DNA of 64,000 bases from Ditylenchus dipsaci (taxonomy: Eukaryota; Nematoda; Chromadorea; Rhabditida; Anguinidae), in assembly GCA_004194705.1 (NCBI GenBank), contig SADC01001177.1, forward strand, positions 930,001-994,000, written 5' to 3'. How positions within the stretch are numbered: position 1 is the first letter of the stretch; the number at the start of each line of letters is the position of its first letter. The notes under the pieces were generated by a model that was not told the origin of the DNA, ran no database searches, and saw nothing but the letters and a program-made list of their open reading frames with translations. The translations under genes were made by a program, and so were the position numbers. Shown here in pieces: positions 24,147 to 36,465 of the stretch.

Positions 24147-24473
24147 TTAGCTTCGGCCAATAAAATATCGAAATTCTAAGGGAATAACAGTAAAATGATA
24201 TGACGGCAACTGTTGCGCAGGAGTGTTGGAAAGACAGAAAATCTTCGGAAATTTACAAAAAAAAAGAAAAATTGATCCACAAAGAGCGTATTCCAACCAT
24301 GAATTAGCAGTTCCTTGCAACTTCACATTGCACGTCTTTTTCAAATTGGCACAAATTCAAAAGTAATTTCTTTGGAGAAATTATTGTCTGCTGAAATTTA
24401 TAGCGGCATATATGCTCAAAAATTACACTTTTTCGACTGACCACCTAAAATTGGCATTTTCCAGCCGAAAATA
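24147..24473. promoter_or_regulatory. Divergent intergenic region, ARFGAP1 / MRRF
   Basis: The two start codons (24146 minus, 24474 plus) are 327 bp apart and head-to-head, so this interval must hold promoter or trans-splice signals for both genes. I see no recognisable TATA box or initiator that I would defend. Confidence 0.55.
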
Positions 24474-25678
24474 ATGTCGATTCGATCTCTTGTCCTCGGT
24501 CGAAAATTTCTGTTCTCCAATGTAACAATGAGACTGCTTTCTTCAATGTGCTTCGATCCTCTGCAAGGTGGTTCTCCAATAGTTTCTGCAACAATTCAAA
24601 AAACGGTGTCTCCAAGAAGAGCTTTTTCCACTTCGATTCCTTTGCAAAAAGTCAAGAAAGCTGCTCAGAACAAGGTAGAAAGTTGTTGTTCGTTGCATTA
24701 ATCACGTTTTATTTTTAGTCCAAGAAGATGGTAGAAACAGTGACAGGTGATGGTCCGCTTCCAGAAGATAAATTAGTGGCAGCAGAAGTCAGGTCAGAAT
24801 CTTGAGATAATCATCCTGTTTATCCCAAAATTGTTCAGGGAACTGAGAGATGTTTCTAAAATACTGCAGGTTTGCAACATTTTTTCCTCTTTTACCGCAT
24901 TTCCTCTAATAAAAGTCCCGGGACTTCAATTTTTTGGATCCCAAGAATCAGAAAAATTCGAATTCGATAGCTTATATTAGAGGGAATACGGTAAGTACAT
25001 CCTGTTTAGACTGAGCTCACACGACACTTTTCTCTCAAAGCGGATGTCAGAGATTTTGAGAATGTAGACGTCACAGTTAACGGGAAGGTATTTTGCAGTT
25101 GTTTTTGCCCTTCATTATGTCCCTGCATCAAAATTTTTTAGCACTACAAGATGAACCATTTGGCTAGAATAACTATGAGGGGTGGAGATGCGCTAATGAT
25201 TAACTTCTCTGAAAACCCAGCATCGATCAAAGAAGCTAAGCTAGCCCTGGAAAAGTCCATGTTGGGTCTCAATCCTCAGCAAGAAGGAGTGGCTCTTCAT
25301 GTTTCATTGCCTAAGGTTTGTTTCGATTGACAAATTTTTGCTCACATTGTTGTTTCTAGGTTACGCGAGAGCTTCGTGAACAGGCCGTCAAGAATTCCAA
25401 GAAAATCTTCAATGACTACAAGACAGAGTTGAATAGGGTATGTAGCATTCGACGAGGCGTTTTCTAGTCCTTAAGTGCTATATTAGTGCTATATTTCTTC
25501 ATTATGCATGCTTTAGATCTTTGCTAAACATGATAAGTTGAACACAAACAGTGGTGCTGATTTGGACACTGTGCACAACAGATCTGCGACCATGCTCGAA
25601 TGCAAGAGGCAATTTGATGAATGGGGAAAGGAGTTGCTGGAAGAGAAGCAGAAAGCTGTGATGCAGGAAATCAAGTAA
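24474..25678 (+). CDS. MRRF: Mitochondrial ribosome recycling factor
   Basis: Splits mitochondrial ribosomes after termination. Seven exons: 24474-24674, 24719-24792, 24839-24869, 25010-25087, 25142-25315, 25360-25437, 25517-25678; all phases agree and give 265 residues, close to the usual length. The first 65 or so residues are Arg/Ser/Thr-rich and poor in acid, as in a mitochondrial transit peptide. The mature part has the RRF pattern: a helix (ELTRHFSLKADVRDFENV), the beta domain around ITMRGGDALMINFSENP, and the long helices with VTRELREQAVKNSKKIF and the HNRSATMLECKRQFDEW end. Introns 1 and 2 are only 44 and 46 bp. Intron 3 carries a TACCGTATTTC hairpin. AATAAA follows near 25750. Confidence 0.95.
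24893..24993. mobile_element. TACCGTATTTC-family hairpin, copy 4 (intronic)
   Basis: A 101-bp element in MRRF intron 3. It starts TACCGCATTTCCTCTAATAA and ends with the near-inverse on TA, with a CCCGGGAC core. It is the smallest copy seen. Confidence 0.75.
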
Positions 25679-25866
25679 ATCAAGGAAATCAAGACCTCCT
25701 TTTTGTTAATTTGTTGGATATAGTTGTTTGTGGTTTGTAAAAATCGGATCAATAAATGATTTATTTTTGTTTGCGGCTCGAGACAGCTGTACATTTTCTG
25801 AATTTGAAGATTCCAGGCTTGCAATTTAGGAAGCTTCGATTGTGCAGTAGCGGCATGCAGTTTGTT

Positions 25867-28800
25867 CTAGTTTTCAATTTGTGGTAACCGTTGCCTATTT
25901 CTGGGGTCGATGTAAAAAACACCTCCGTCTAAACGCGAAATTATGTGATTTTTTAATATTTTACTTCTCTGAATTACCGCTGTTGCAATAGTTGGGACAA
26001 ATTCCTGTTTCTCCATCCGCTCCAGGGTCTCCTGAAAACTCGAAATTGATCTTTCCTTTCAGTTTAGCGCCAAAATTACCAGGCAACCCAGTTGCCCCAG
26101 CTACGCCGTTCTGTCCGCTATTGCCTAGATTTTTGATGTTTTTTAGTGTCTAAATGTATAATTGTTTCCCTACCTTGTTGTCCCTTAGGTCCTTTGGGAC
26201 CCGGTTTTCCAGGCAGTGCATCGTCTGCCGGTCGCCCTGGGTCTCCTCTATCTCCTTCCGGACCTCGAGGCTAAAAGTCCAATAACTTTTTCAAAAATTA
26301 CCTTATACATCTAATTAGATCATTTTACCCCAGGTGGTCCAGCTGGTCCTGGAATCGGTTCTTCAGCCATTACCTAATTAAAAGATTTTCGTATAAGAAG
26401 ATCGAATTATTTCCTTACACTGATTCCCGCTTCACCCATTTCCCCCATTTTCCCGCGGATACCCCTTGGACCTTGCATCCCTGTAATTATCTACGTTTTT
26501 ATGAGCCCTTTACTCTTACTAAGCTTACCTTGTCTGCCACATTCTCCGGGCAATCCAAATGCACCAGGTTTACCTGGATTTCCAATGGGTCCTTTGTTAC
26601 CTACAGTAGTATTTATACAGTTATGCCCTTTATTGACTCTGTATACTTTGAAAAAAACACCAACCTTTTCTCCGGGCAATCCTCTTAAACCAGGCAATCC
26701 TTTTGGACAGGGAACACAAAGTGCTCCTAAAAATATTTTTATTCCATTCTATCTTGAAATTTATGGTTTACCACATGGTTCTTTAATAACATTTGGCCTT
26801 CCCGGTTTCCCTGGTATTCCTGTATCAAACCTAATGAAATACTGGAAATAAAAGTGCATTGTGTTTACCATGAGCTCCTGGTTTGCCATGAACTCCATTC
26901 TGAAATACTAAAATATTTCTTTCCGGAAAAACAAAAAGAAAAACAAAAGCCGGTAAAAACTCACAACTCCATTTTTGCCCGGCAACCCTCTTTCACCTGG
27001 GACGCAACAGAGACCCTGTGGTTTGCTGGAGGATAAACACTGACTGGAGGTTCTACAGGAGGAAGAGAAGGTGCCAAGGGAACCATTGGAGAGGATTCAA
27101 CAGCCGGCGGCACCATAACAGGATATTGGGGAATATAGTTGGAAGAATACTCGGGCAAGTAGATCCCTCCTCCGTTGGAAGCTTGTCTTCTAGCCGTCTT
27201 TCTTCTGGCTATTGCCAACAAATGCCAACGGTAATGGTCTGTAGTTGTGACCTGAGACAGAAAAATAAGTAAGGAAAAGTTTTTTCAGTGTAATGAAGTT
27301 GTTTAGCCACTTTATAATAATACAGCCAAACATCGATAAATAGACATCCCAGGGACCGTCTATTGGGTGCCCAGCCATCAAGGATGATTAAGGCATCAAA
27401 CACAATGAGGAGTCTGTTTGCGGATGCTAAATCAGATTTGTAACTCGGAAAAGGCCATACCTTTTTTTCAATTTTTTAAAAATCATTCTGTGATTACCAT
27501 CTTGTAGCTAAGATTCAGGGCTACCAGATGAGCATTTTATAATGTAGATGTCCTTCAAAAAGTTGAGATAAAAATGTAAGACTCCACCCAAGACTCCTGA
27601 CTAGAATTTGAGTCAGGAGTCTTGGGCGGGGACGACCTGCGACTCGCTACAAATTGTGACTCGCTACTGCGACTCGCTACAATTGCGACTCGCTACAGAT
27701 TGAATTTTCTATTGTTATGTGGGTACAGATTGTTGTACCAGACCAATTGTTGGCCGCTTCGCGGCCAAGACCAGCACACTCCACATTGCAAGGGATAGGG
27801 GAACATGTAGTACATGTTTTTGGGTGAAATGGACAAAAAAGTTAAAGTGTAGCGAGTCGCAAAAAGTGTAGCGAGTCACAATTGTAGCGAGTCGAAGTTT
27901 TACCTTGGGCGGAGTCTTACATTTTTATATTAATTTTTGAAGGACATCTACATTATAAAATTATAAATAAATTGGAAAAAAGGTTATGGCCTTTTCCGAG
28001 TTACAAATCTGATTTAGCATCCGCAAACAGACTCCTCATTGTGTTTGAGGCCTAACTATCGAGGATTGTAGAGAATCAGTGAGCTTTAAGGACTAGATGC
28101 CCAATTATCGGAAGCTATACATAGATATCCAAAATGTTTAATTCTAGAGGTGATTGGGGGGGGGGTTCTCTTTTGACCAAAAAATGGAATTTTTTGATTC
28201 TCAGCTAATTTAATTCTTCTTTTTAACCTCTTAATTTTTTTACGCCAAACGAAATTATCCCAAATCCACCCGACAAAAAACACATCAGATCAAAATTTCG
28301 GAATAATTTTTTACGTAAAATTTGCCTTCATCTCAACCTTGGTCCAAACCAGGTCATTCTGGCAGTTTTGTAACTGCTTCAGAAGTTACATTTTGTCGGT
28401 GCTCTAGTGGACATGATGTTATACAAGTTTATACCTGAAATGACGCTAGAAAGCATGGCTACATTTTGAGCATAAAGTTATATATGGTTATGCCTGCAAA
28501 ATTTTCAAAAAAAACATAAGTTATGAAATTTTTTTGTAAATTATCAAAAATCCGAGCACTTTTTCATAACTAATGTTTTTTTCGAAAAATTTGCAGGCAT
28601 AACCATACATAACTATATGCTCAAAATGTTGCCATGCTTTCTGTTGTTATTTATAGTATAAACTGGTATATTATCATGTCCACCACAGCACCGACAAAAT
28701 GTAACTTCTGAAGCAGTTATAAAACTGCCATAATGACCTGGTTTGGACCAAGGTTGAGATGAAGGCAAATTTTTACGAGAAAAAAAATTATTATTCCGAA

Positions 28801-30799
28801 ATTTTGATCTGATGTGTTTTTGTCGGGTGGATTTGGATATTTCGTTTGGCGTAAAAAATTAAGAGGTTAAAAAGAAGAATTAAATTAACTGAGAATCAAA
28901 AAATTCCATTTTTTAGTCAAAATAAACCCCCCCCCCCTAATCACCTCTAGAATTTAAATATTTTGGATATCTATGTATAGCTTCCGATAATTGGGCATCT
29001 AGTCCTTAAAGCTCACTGATACAGAATCACGATGATGAAAAAAACATTTGACGCTACTGTCATATACACCCCCCCCCCCCCTAAAAAGCTACTGTAATAT
29101 ACCCCCCCCCCAAAACCGACTTTTTAGGGATGGTCAAAAACCATTTTTATGCAATAATTTTGCCATAAAGGGACCAGAAAAGCAGTTTAAAAGGGATTAT
29201 GGGCTGTATTGGGAGGGGAAGGGAATAATACAGGGGCCACTTTTTTTAGCTGCTTTACCATGTTTTTCAACTCGGGCCGCGGCAAAAATAGACTCTATAT
29301 GCATTTTATGATCAAGTGTACTTCTCGGAATCATGTCTAAGGTAAGTGCGTGCGCGCATCTCTAACTCTCAAGCCCCCTGCGCCCCTTCGGATCAATTTG
29401 AAAAACTTCAGCTTAAAGTTTGAAAATAAAGCATATTGGAAATCGGTGTCCGAATTAGGGTGTCCAGATTCGGTTTGCCCAGATGAGCGATAACGCTTTT
29501 CCACAGTCAAAACAGTGACCCAATTTGAATTCGGCCTAATTTGAAATGGCCCATAGTTAAGCGTGCCATTCAATTCATGTAGATAATTTTTTGGTATGTA
29601 CTGTCAAAATGTAGTCTACACATTACGGCTTTTAACTGACCATCATTTTTGAACGAAGTTTTGAAACTTTGATTAAAAATGGACAATTTTGACAGTAAAA
29701 GTTTTTGGAAAGTCACCCCTGATACAAAACCTCTTCCTGAATCCGAATCCGTTGAGATCAAATTCGAAAAATTTCAGGAAGCTGAGATATTGGTATTTTG
29801 AGTAAACCACACAGAAAATTCGGACCACTTCCCTAGTTTAAGGATACCGTATTTCCTCTAATAGAAGCCCCCTCCTATTATAAGCCCCCCCCTCTAATAT
29901 AAGCCCCCCCCCTAGAGGCCATCCAAAATATAAAACCCCCCCCCCCCATATCGGAAAACATTTATCGGAAAACATCCTCTTTTAGTGAGATTTCAATTAT
30001 TAATTTTTTTCCTAAAATATGTCCTTGAACACCAAGCTATACCTTCCATCTTGCGTACGCTCCCAGGCCACTACTACCATCAGCATCACTTTATTCAATC
30101 AAGATAATATGCTGCAAATTTCCAATACGCCGAAAAAAATGCAGGAAGAACGCCTCCAAGAGAAACTTGGTAGAGGGGTGAACTGCTAAACGGTGTCTAT
30201 AGAAAAACAGTGGTTTTGATGTTAAAACGCTGTTTTATTAATGTTATGTGAAAAATTAGAAGTGATCGGAGGTTGACGTAATAACATTATGACCCAGAAT
30301 TTTTTCGAGTTCAAAAAATAAAGACCCCCCTCTAATACAAGCCCCCCCTCTAATATAAGCCCCCCCTAGAGGGCATCCAAAAAATAGAAGCCCCGGGCTT
30401 CTATTAGAGGAAATACGGTATCTCAGCTCCCTTGAATTTTTCGGATCTGACCTTAACGGATTCGGATTCAAGAAGAAATTTTGTTGTGAAGGGTGACTTT
30501 CCGGAAATTTTTACTGTCAAAATTGTCGTTTTTAATCAAAAGTTTCAAAACTTCGTTCGAAAACGGTGGTCAGTTGATATTTTACCGTCTACGTAATGTC
30601 AAGCAATGAAAATCTAGGTGAGCCACGGAAATTAAAAGACCACCCATTCCATTGTAATCCCATACTTAAGCAACCTAACATTGCAATTCCTGGTCAATTC
30701 CCTTATCCACCTGTCCAGATCCATGGTTGAAGAAGAGAGAAAGGGGATGGTAATAGCAATCAGAGAGCAACACACTAACGACAGTACACTGCACACCAT
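25867..30799 (-). CDS. Cuticle collagen (nematode type)
   Basis: Structural protein of the extracellular cuticle. Thirteen coding exons (minus): 30680-30799, 27057-27251, 26965-27015, 26869-26899, 26772-26819, 26661-26726, 26529-26600, 26419-26480, 26329-26373, 26174-26270, 26080-26124, 25978-26031, 25867-25928; all phases agree, giving 315 residues. Exon 1 starts at ACCATGG and encodes a hydrophobic segment (SLVCCSLIAITIPFL). A basic RRKTARRQ stretch follows, matching the subtilisin-type processing site ahead of the triple helix in cuticle collagens, then a Pro-rich region. Gly-X-Y blocks are broken by Cys-containing gaps (GLCCVPG, EPCGALCVPCPKG), and the end is GICPNYCNSDGGVFYIDP. The second intron (27016-27056) is 41 bp and not AT-rich. 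Intron 1 (27252-30679) is 3.4 kb of nested hairpins. One possible extra residue (EKVGNK) interrupts the repeat. Confidence 0.93.
27380..28065. mobile_element. Hairpin with GACTCGCTAC-type repeats
   Basis: The outer arms (about 27386-27575 and 27940-28060) are inverted copies carrying ACACAATGAGGAGTCTG. The inner part has tandem GCGACTCGCTACAA units (27640-27700) and their complements (27845-27900). Located in collagen intron 1. Confidence 0.8.
28070..29025. mobile_element. Long near-perfect hairpin, about 430-bp arms
   Basis: The left arm from AGTGAGCTTTAAGGACTAG and the right arm ending in the inverse pair for more than 400 bp with few mismatches, including poly-G/C runs, around a centre near 28555. 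Such a length of self-complementarity inside collagen intron 1 would form a very stable RNA duplex. Confidence 0.85.
29050..29395 (+). mobile_element. GRCGCTACTGTAATATA family, truncated copy 2
   Basis: It begins GACGCTACTG and continues with the same inner sequence as 7459-7620 and (inverted) 8080-8320, up to TCTCAAGCCCCCTGCGCC near 29388. There is no opposite terminus, so it is a one-armed or broken copy. In collagen intron 1. Confidence 0.75.
29610..30600. mobile_element. Hairpin split by a nested TACCGTATTTC element
   Basis: The outer arms (about 29615-29815 and 30425-30600) are inverted copies containing ACTGTCAAAATTG- and GAATCCGTT-like segments. Between them sits the TACCGTATTTC-family copy 5 at 29845-30420, rich in CCCCCCTCTAATA tracts, on TA. 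The younger element appears to have landed in the loop of the older one. Confidence 0.75.
29845..30420. mobile_element. TACCGTATTTC-family hairpin, copy 5
   Basis: TACCGTATTTCCTCTAATAG and its inverse on TA. The arms contain repeated AAGCCCCCCCTCTAATA units, so even the arms have a tandem component. Confidence 0.8.
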
Positions 30800-30959
30800 G
30801 GTCACCACAAATAGGTCCTCTCTGTGATCTCATAATATTTTCCATAGTTGGCTGAACCAAATGAGACAGTTGCCTGGGGTTATATAGCCTTTTGGAAATT
30901 ATATTTTTGAGGAAATACATCTGTGGAATTGATTTGAGTTATGTTTCACCCATTTATTA

Positions 30960-31730
30960 TTACTAGCAAATGAGTGTTTAACCTTGCCTGTTGTGCACCA
31001 CTTGACTTTTGAAGCAGCACACAAAGGGCAACTTTTCGCTGTGGAAAACGATTTTTTGCTTTTTTAAACGCAAGTTAGAACACTATTTTTTTGTAAAACA
31101 AGCAGATTAAAATTTTAAATACCAAAATGGTAAAATTAATTTTATAAAAATTATAAAAAATTTTCATGGCTCTAGTAGTGAGCGCAAGATTCGTATAGTT
31201 TTTGGCAATACTTTTTTTTGTCACCGATTCACTATTTTCTGTCACAGATTAGTATTTTTTGTGACAAATTTTCTCACTTGTGTCACAAATGGTTGATTGA
31301 CAATCTGGCGCTTTTTGTCGAAATCTGACGCTTTCTTGTCGTGAATCTGGCGTCTGATTTTTAAATTTTAATTTTCTACTTTATTTTAACATAACCTGAA
31401 TATTATTTTTACACCATTACATATCCCTGAATCTCAGCTTTCTCATGAGCTATAACACTTAGCTGTATAATTTCAAAATTACGAGATTTATATATTTAGA
31501 TGGACGAACCTAAGCCAAAAACCCACCTTCTCGTTATACGTAAATCCTCAAAATTTTGAAATTATACACCTAAGAGTTATAGCTTATCAGAAAGCTAAGA
31601 TTTGGAGCTACGCGTTGTGTAAAACTTCAAATCGAATTATGTTAAATAAGGTAGAAAATTCAAATCAAAAAGTAGACGCCATTTTTACGACAAAATGCGT
31701 CAGCGTATGTTAGGCCGGACTAATCAAGGT
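30960..31730. mobile_element. Hairpin with TCTGGCGTC/GACGCC ends
   Basis: The segment 31310-31500 (ATCTGGCG repeats, then AATCTCAGCTTTCT and AGCTATAACACTTAG) pairs with 31510-31720. The 31200-31300 part has GTCACAGATTA-type short repeats. There is no coding signal. Confidence 0.6.
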
Positions 31731-31794
31731 CTTACGCACTTTTTTCGGGGTAATCTGGGACTCGTACTAATATGTGAGTGCTTTTTATGAGTTT

Positions 31795-32520
31795 TATAAA
31801 GGACAATACTTTTTTCTCCGACTAAAACACTTTTTTTCCGACTAAAATATTTTTTTTTCCGACTAATTTTATTTCCGACTAAAACACTTTTTTCTCCGAC
31901 TAAAATACTTTTTTTTCCGACTAATTTTGATACTCGACACGAAATCACCATTTTTAAAAAATTTTGTGTGAAATTCAATGGTGGGCAAAGACCAGATGGC
32001 TGGAGACCCACTCCGGAATGGCCAAAAGGCCAAAATTATTGGTTTTTGGGGGTTTACTAAAGGGGGAGTAAACTTATTGAGAAAAACCAATTGAGCGGAT
32101 CACATTTCGGGTCCGATCGGCTTAATCGCTCAGAATTCAGGTTTATGGTGGTTTCGAGTGGTTCAGGGTGAGTGTGGGCGATTAAGCCGATCGGACCCGA
32201 AATGTGATCCGCTCAATTGGTTTTTCTCAATAAGTTTACTCCCCTTTAGTAAACCCCCAAAAACCAATAATTTTGGCCTTTTGGCCATTCCGGAGTGGGT
32301 CTCCAGCCATCTGGTCTTTGCCCACCCTTGAATTTCACACAAAATTTTTTAAAAATGGTTGATTTCGTGTCGAGTATCAAAATTAGTCGGAAAAAAAAAG
32401 TATTTTAGTCGGAGAAAAAAGTGTTTTAGTCGGAAATAAAATTAGTCGGAAAAAAAAAATATTTTAGTCGGAAAAAAAAGTGTTTTAGTCGGAGAAAAAA
32501 GTATTGTCCTTTTATAAATA
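31795..32520. mobile_element. Long hairpin with TCCGACTAAAA tandem arms
   Basis: Arms of roughly 330 bp pair almost perfectly. Each outer part is a tandem array of a unit of about 21 bp (ACTTTTTTCTCCGACTAAAA and variants, 31810-31925 and complement 32390-32505). Inside is a unique segment with CATTCCGGAGTGGGTCTCC, centred near 32150. Confidence 0.85.
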
Positions 32521-32731
32521 AAAAGATTTGGGACGAAAGGTACACAACGTCAACGCACTTCAGAACAAGGTAAAACATCATAGGATAATATTTTCAAAGT
32601 TTACGCTATTACGATAAATAAATTTGAACAATTTTGAAAGTGCTTGGTCTCCACTGTGGTTTTGACAAAATCTGTGACAAAAAAATTCAGATTCTTTACA
32701 TATTTACAGTATTCGCTTGTATGCTTCTAAT

Positions 32732-33040
32732 TTATTGAGAAGAAATAAAAGTGATGTCGAAAATGCGATTTTTAAAGTTTAAAACAGTATATGGATAGAT
32801 AGTCTTCAGCGTGAGACTTCGGAATATTGTTAGGCAACCAGATATTAAAATTATCCATTTTTTCCGATGGTTCTTTCTTGATATTCTGGAAGTGCCCAGC
32901 GATTCCGCCAATTTAATTGATCGAGTCAGACACTTGATCAAATTATTTGCAGGTGTGCAATTAACTGGATCAATCAGCAGACTCGCCCAGTTCCTTCTGC
33001 AAATCAAGAAGTTTAACAATTTTACAGCCTTGAAATCCAT
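32732..33040 (-). CDS. Open frame downstream of the METTL25B-like gene, uncertain
   Basis: A 102-codon frame starting MDFKAVKLLNFLICRRNW. Its composition is mixed and I recognise no family. It could be the 3' UTR or an alternative terminal exon of the gene at 33077-37877, or chance. Confidence 0.2.
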   Translation of the reverse strand: MDFKAVKLLNFLICRRNWASLLIDPVNCTPANNLIKCLTRSIKLAESLGTSRISRKNHRKKWIILISGCLTIFRSLTLKTIYPYTVLNFKNRIFDITFISSQ

Positions 33041-33971
33041 AGTTAACTTACCTTAATCATAGTGTACCCAACCTTGTCACAGCAAAACATTCTTGATTCC
33101 GACCAAACACATATTTCTAGGCGACAATTGTGAATTGAAGACTGCTTTTAGGTGTGCTCTCATTCCATTCTCCCTTAAATAAAACATCCTATCCCACAAT
33201 ATCAGCGTTTCCAGCACGCCTTGAAGAGCAATTGCAGTGCCTGGAAGAATTTTTGAACACAAAATAATATTTAAGAAAATATTACAGTGAATGCTCTACA
33301 AATTCGGCTATATGTTGATGCTGAGCACTAATTTGACGAAATTTAGATCTCCATAGGTCGGCTTGCTGATGACAGGTTATGTTGTTTTTTCGCAAAATAC
33401 TAGACTCCAGCTCCAACTGACTGTTACCCATTTTGCGGTTGAAGCCTCTTTCTTGGGCTTGACCAGCGATGCCTGAAAACAATTAATTATTTTGAATCCC
33501 TGAGCCGTAAACAGTGCCCATAAGATTAGGTATATTATCGATTCGTGACCATGTATGTATTCATTGAACTAACTTTTGATAATCGAAATTATCAATTCTG
33601 TAAAGATACCAAATGGTCTTTCTGAATCTGAATCCGTTGAGATCAGGTCAAATAATTTCTAGAAGCTACTACTTTGAGTAGACCAGTCCGTCGAGTAGAA
33701 CTGTTTTTGTTGGGTTTCGTGATTGTAATTTTTAGCCATTCGTTTCAATTAAATTTTGATTCTGACACACAACGAAAAGTTTGTCGTACTATTGAAATAC
33801 TCAAATATTATAGAAATTTAAGAAATTTTCCGGCAACCAGGTATACAGAATGGATCACAGAATAAAATACTGCGTTGGATAGTAGTAATTCCTAATAATT
33901 TCCTTTTCGGCAGCACTCTTTGATAGAAATAATAGAAAATTTCAAAAGGATGACCAAAGATTAGTTATTTA

Positions 33972-34193
33972 TAGGGTTGTCGACTTTCGACTTTTAAGTC
34001 GAAAGTCGAAAGTCGAAATTTTTTTAAGGTCGATTTTTGGCCTCGGAGCGAAAATCTGATTTTACAACATATACTCAGAATTAAAAGTTGGGTATACATT
34101 GTAAAATCAGATTTACACTCCGGTAAAAAAATCTGCCTAAAAAAATTTCGACCTTTCGACTTTCGACTTAAAAGTCGAAAGTCGACAACCCTA
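33972..34193. mobile_element. hAT-like hairpin TAGGGTTGTCGA, copy 2 (TCGAAAGTCGA arms)
   Basis: TAGGGTTGTCGACTTTCGAC and the inverse are flanked by the exact 8-bp duplication gttattta (33964-33971 and 34194-34201). The outer arms are GTCGAAA-type repeats; an inner pair (AAATCTGATTTTACAA) makes a second hairpin. Intronic in the METTL25B-like gene. Confidence 0.88.
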
Positions 34194-34795
34194 GTTATTT
34201 ATATAATAGGTTGCAAGTTAAAATTTTCCTTCTGAGAATTCAATTTTGAAACCTATCAAAGAATATTAGATCAATCTCGAAAATTTCAAATGTGTGAAAC
34301 CCATCAAGCGGGTCCAGCTACTACATTACTACTTTAATCCAAAAAAGCTCACCAAGTTCCTTGTAAAAGCACTCCACAATTACTCTGTTCATAAAAATTG
34401 CTTGTGAGACTCATGTTCCTGCTCACTAATATTCTTCCAACTGCTCATTCGCTGCTGGCAAGCCAGTCGGAAAGCACTTCGTGATGGTTTCCAGGGATTT
34501 TTCAATCTAGACAAAGACATTCTCACCGCGTTGCTCATTGGCCAGGAATCTACAAATTGGTTAAAAGTTAAACGTGCAATAGGGAGGCAGCAGCTGGGAC
34601 CTATATCCGCCATTTTGTGGTAGCAACATCCAATAGTCATCAGCAGAGGAGTGGCATCTGGAAGGCAAATAAACTCTTTGAGAAGCATGGGCTGCAGGTC
34701 ACCACATCCGTGCAGGAGATTAGTGCAGTTTTGCGGTCCTGAAATTTTGACGGTTCAGTCTTGATGTGACTGGCCGGTTGGGAAAAAAAATCTTA

Positions 34796-35213
34796 AGGCT
34801 CCCCTCATACTCCCGCGCAACACGAGTCGCGCAACAAAAATTCATAGGGTTCTACAGGAACAATTTTCATTCTCGTAGCAGATATCTTATACTCAAAATG
34901 TCAGCTAGAATCTAGCAAATATTTAGTAATAAAATTTTCAATCTGATATAAAATGTTTAGGAATAATCACAAGTATGTGGCAAATTGGCGTGTTGCGTAA
35001 GAAAGTGACGCAGCACGCCATTTGCCACATACTTGTGATTATTCCTAAAACATTTTTACATCAGATTAAAAATTTTTATTACCAAATGTTCGCTAGATTC
35101 TAGCCGTCATTTTGAGTATAAGATGTCTGCGACCGAAAATAAAAATTGTTCCTTTAGAAACCTACGAAATTTTGTTGCGCGACTCGTGTTGCGCGGGAGT
35201 ATGAGGGGAGCCT
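34796..35213. mobile_element. Hairpin AGGCTCCCCTCATACTCCCG
   Basis: Arms of about 190 bp pair around 35000 (CACTTTCTTACGC). The outer end AGGCTCCCCTCATACTCC resembles the hairpin at 55779-55916 (AGCTCCATTCATACTCC), and both carry GCG(C/T)AACACGA units. Intronic in the METTL25B-like gene. Confidence 0.8.
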
Positions 35214-36465
35214 AAAAATCCCAACCTCTGCTGCAGACAAAATGTCCTTCGTCTGGGCATCATCCGCGGCAAAATGAGCACATTTTATATGGTGAAGTCT
35301 GAAAAGTGAGATAGTGAAAATAAGTTAGTAGAGTCAATCTTCGAACATACCACCGTATCGCTTTTTGGCAGAAGAGCAGAATTGCTGATTGGTCTCTATG
35401 CCTACACTCTCAATAGGCTGGTCTTTGGAGCACTTGCTGCTCAGAAAGTCAAGCATATGACCCTAAAAATATGGGACTGTTGAAAAAATTAGTTTAGATT
35501 GAAAATTATGTTGGATACCGTATAAGCTGTAACCGTTCTCCTACCCAAAAGTGACAAAATTAACATATTTAGGAGTTTTCGAAAGCTTACAAGCAAAATG
35601 GTGAGGAGTAAATTGGCCTGAAATTAGAGAAGCCAATGGTATTTGGAAAAGAAATATTGTATTACTCGGCTGGGACGCCTAGTAGGTAATAAGTCAAGTA
35701 CCAAATCGGCGTACCACCTCGGGACCGGCCTTAGGACCAAGCTAATTCAACGAGTGTCCGTGCAATGAATTTTGTATCGAAAGAAAACTGACGTCAGCCT
35801 CCGAGGTTCCAGCTGTCGAAAAAGTCTTGAACGATTCTAAAATGCCTTCAACATTCTGATGGGTCCCAAAACGATAATTAATATTGGGTTCGAACAATGT
35901 TGTAAATCTTAGAATAGCGGCTAGACTTTACTTGGTCCCCCCACGGCTGACCCACTTTCGAGGTGAATTTTTGAAAACCGATTGCATATTCGTGTTTCTC
36001 GACCCGGATTTTTACGGGAAATGATCATCAGATTCTGTGAAAGTGAAAAAAAATTTTGGGATTTGGAATGGAATGGAATAGTGCAATAGTAATAGTACAA
36101 TGGAATAGTGCCAAAAATTTTATTGTTCTTTTAATATAGATAATATTTCAGAGCCCATCAGAAAGTAAGAGCCACTTCAGTCTGGATACAGAGCTTTTCC
36201 GACAGCCGGATTCTCTTTACCCATAGGAAGCTCGAAGGAGATTGAAATATGCCATCAACAAAGCCTCGGACGGAGTTTTGCGTACGAAATTTCCAAGTCG
36301 CGATTTTGAATGAAGTCATGGTTTTTGGTAATTAACCGAATATTCTTAGGACCCAATTTTTAGTTTGCATTTTGAACCCAATGAGGCTATGGTCCCTCTT
36401 CGTTTCTGTTTTATGACAAGCCAACTTCGAAATTTTCGGATCTTCACACAATTCCTAGATGACTT

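Noticed and set aside
26501..26851. Plus-strand Pro/Gly-rich frame resembling collagen
   Set aside because: It is the complement of the minus-strand collagen exons; only the minus strand gives Gly-X-Y with consistent splice phases and the C-terminal signature.
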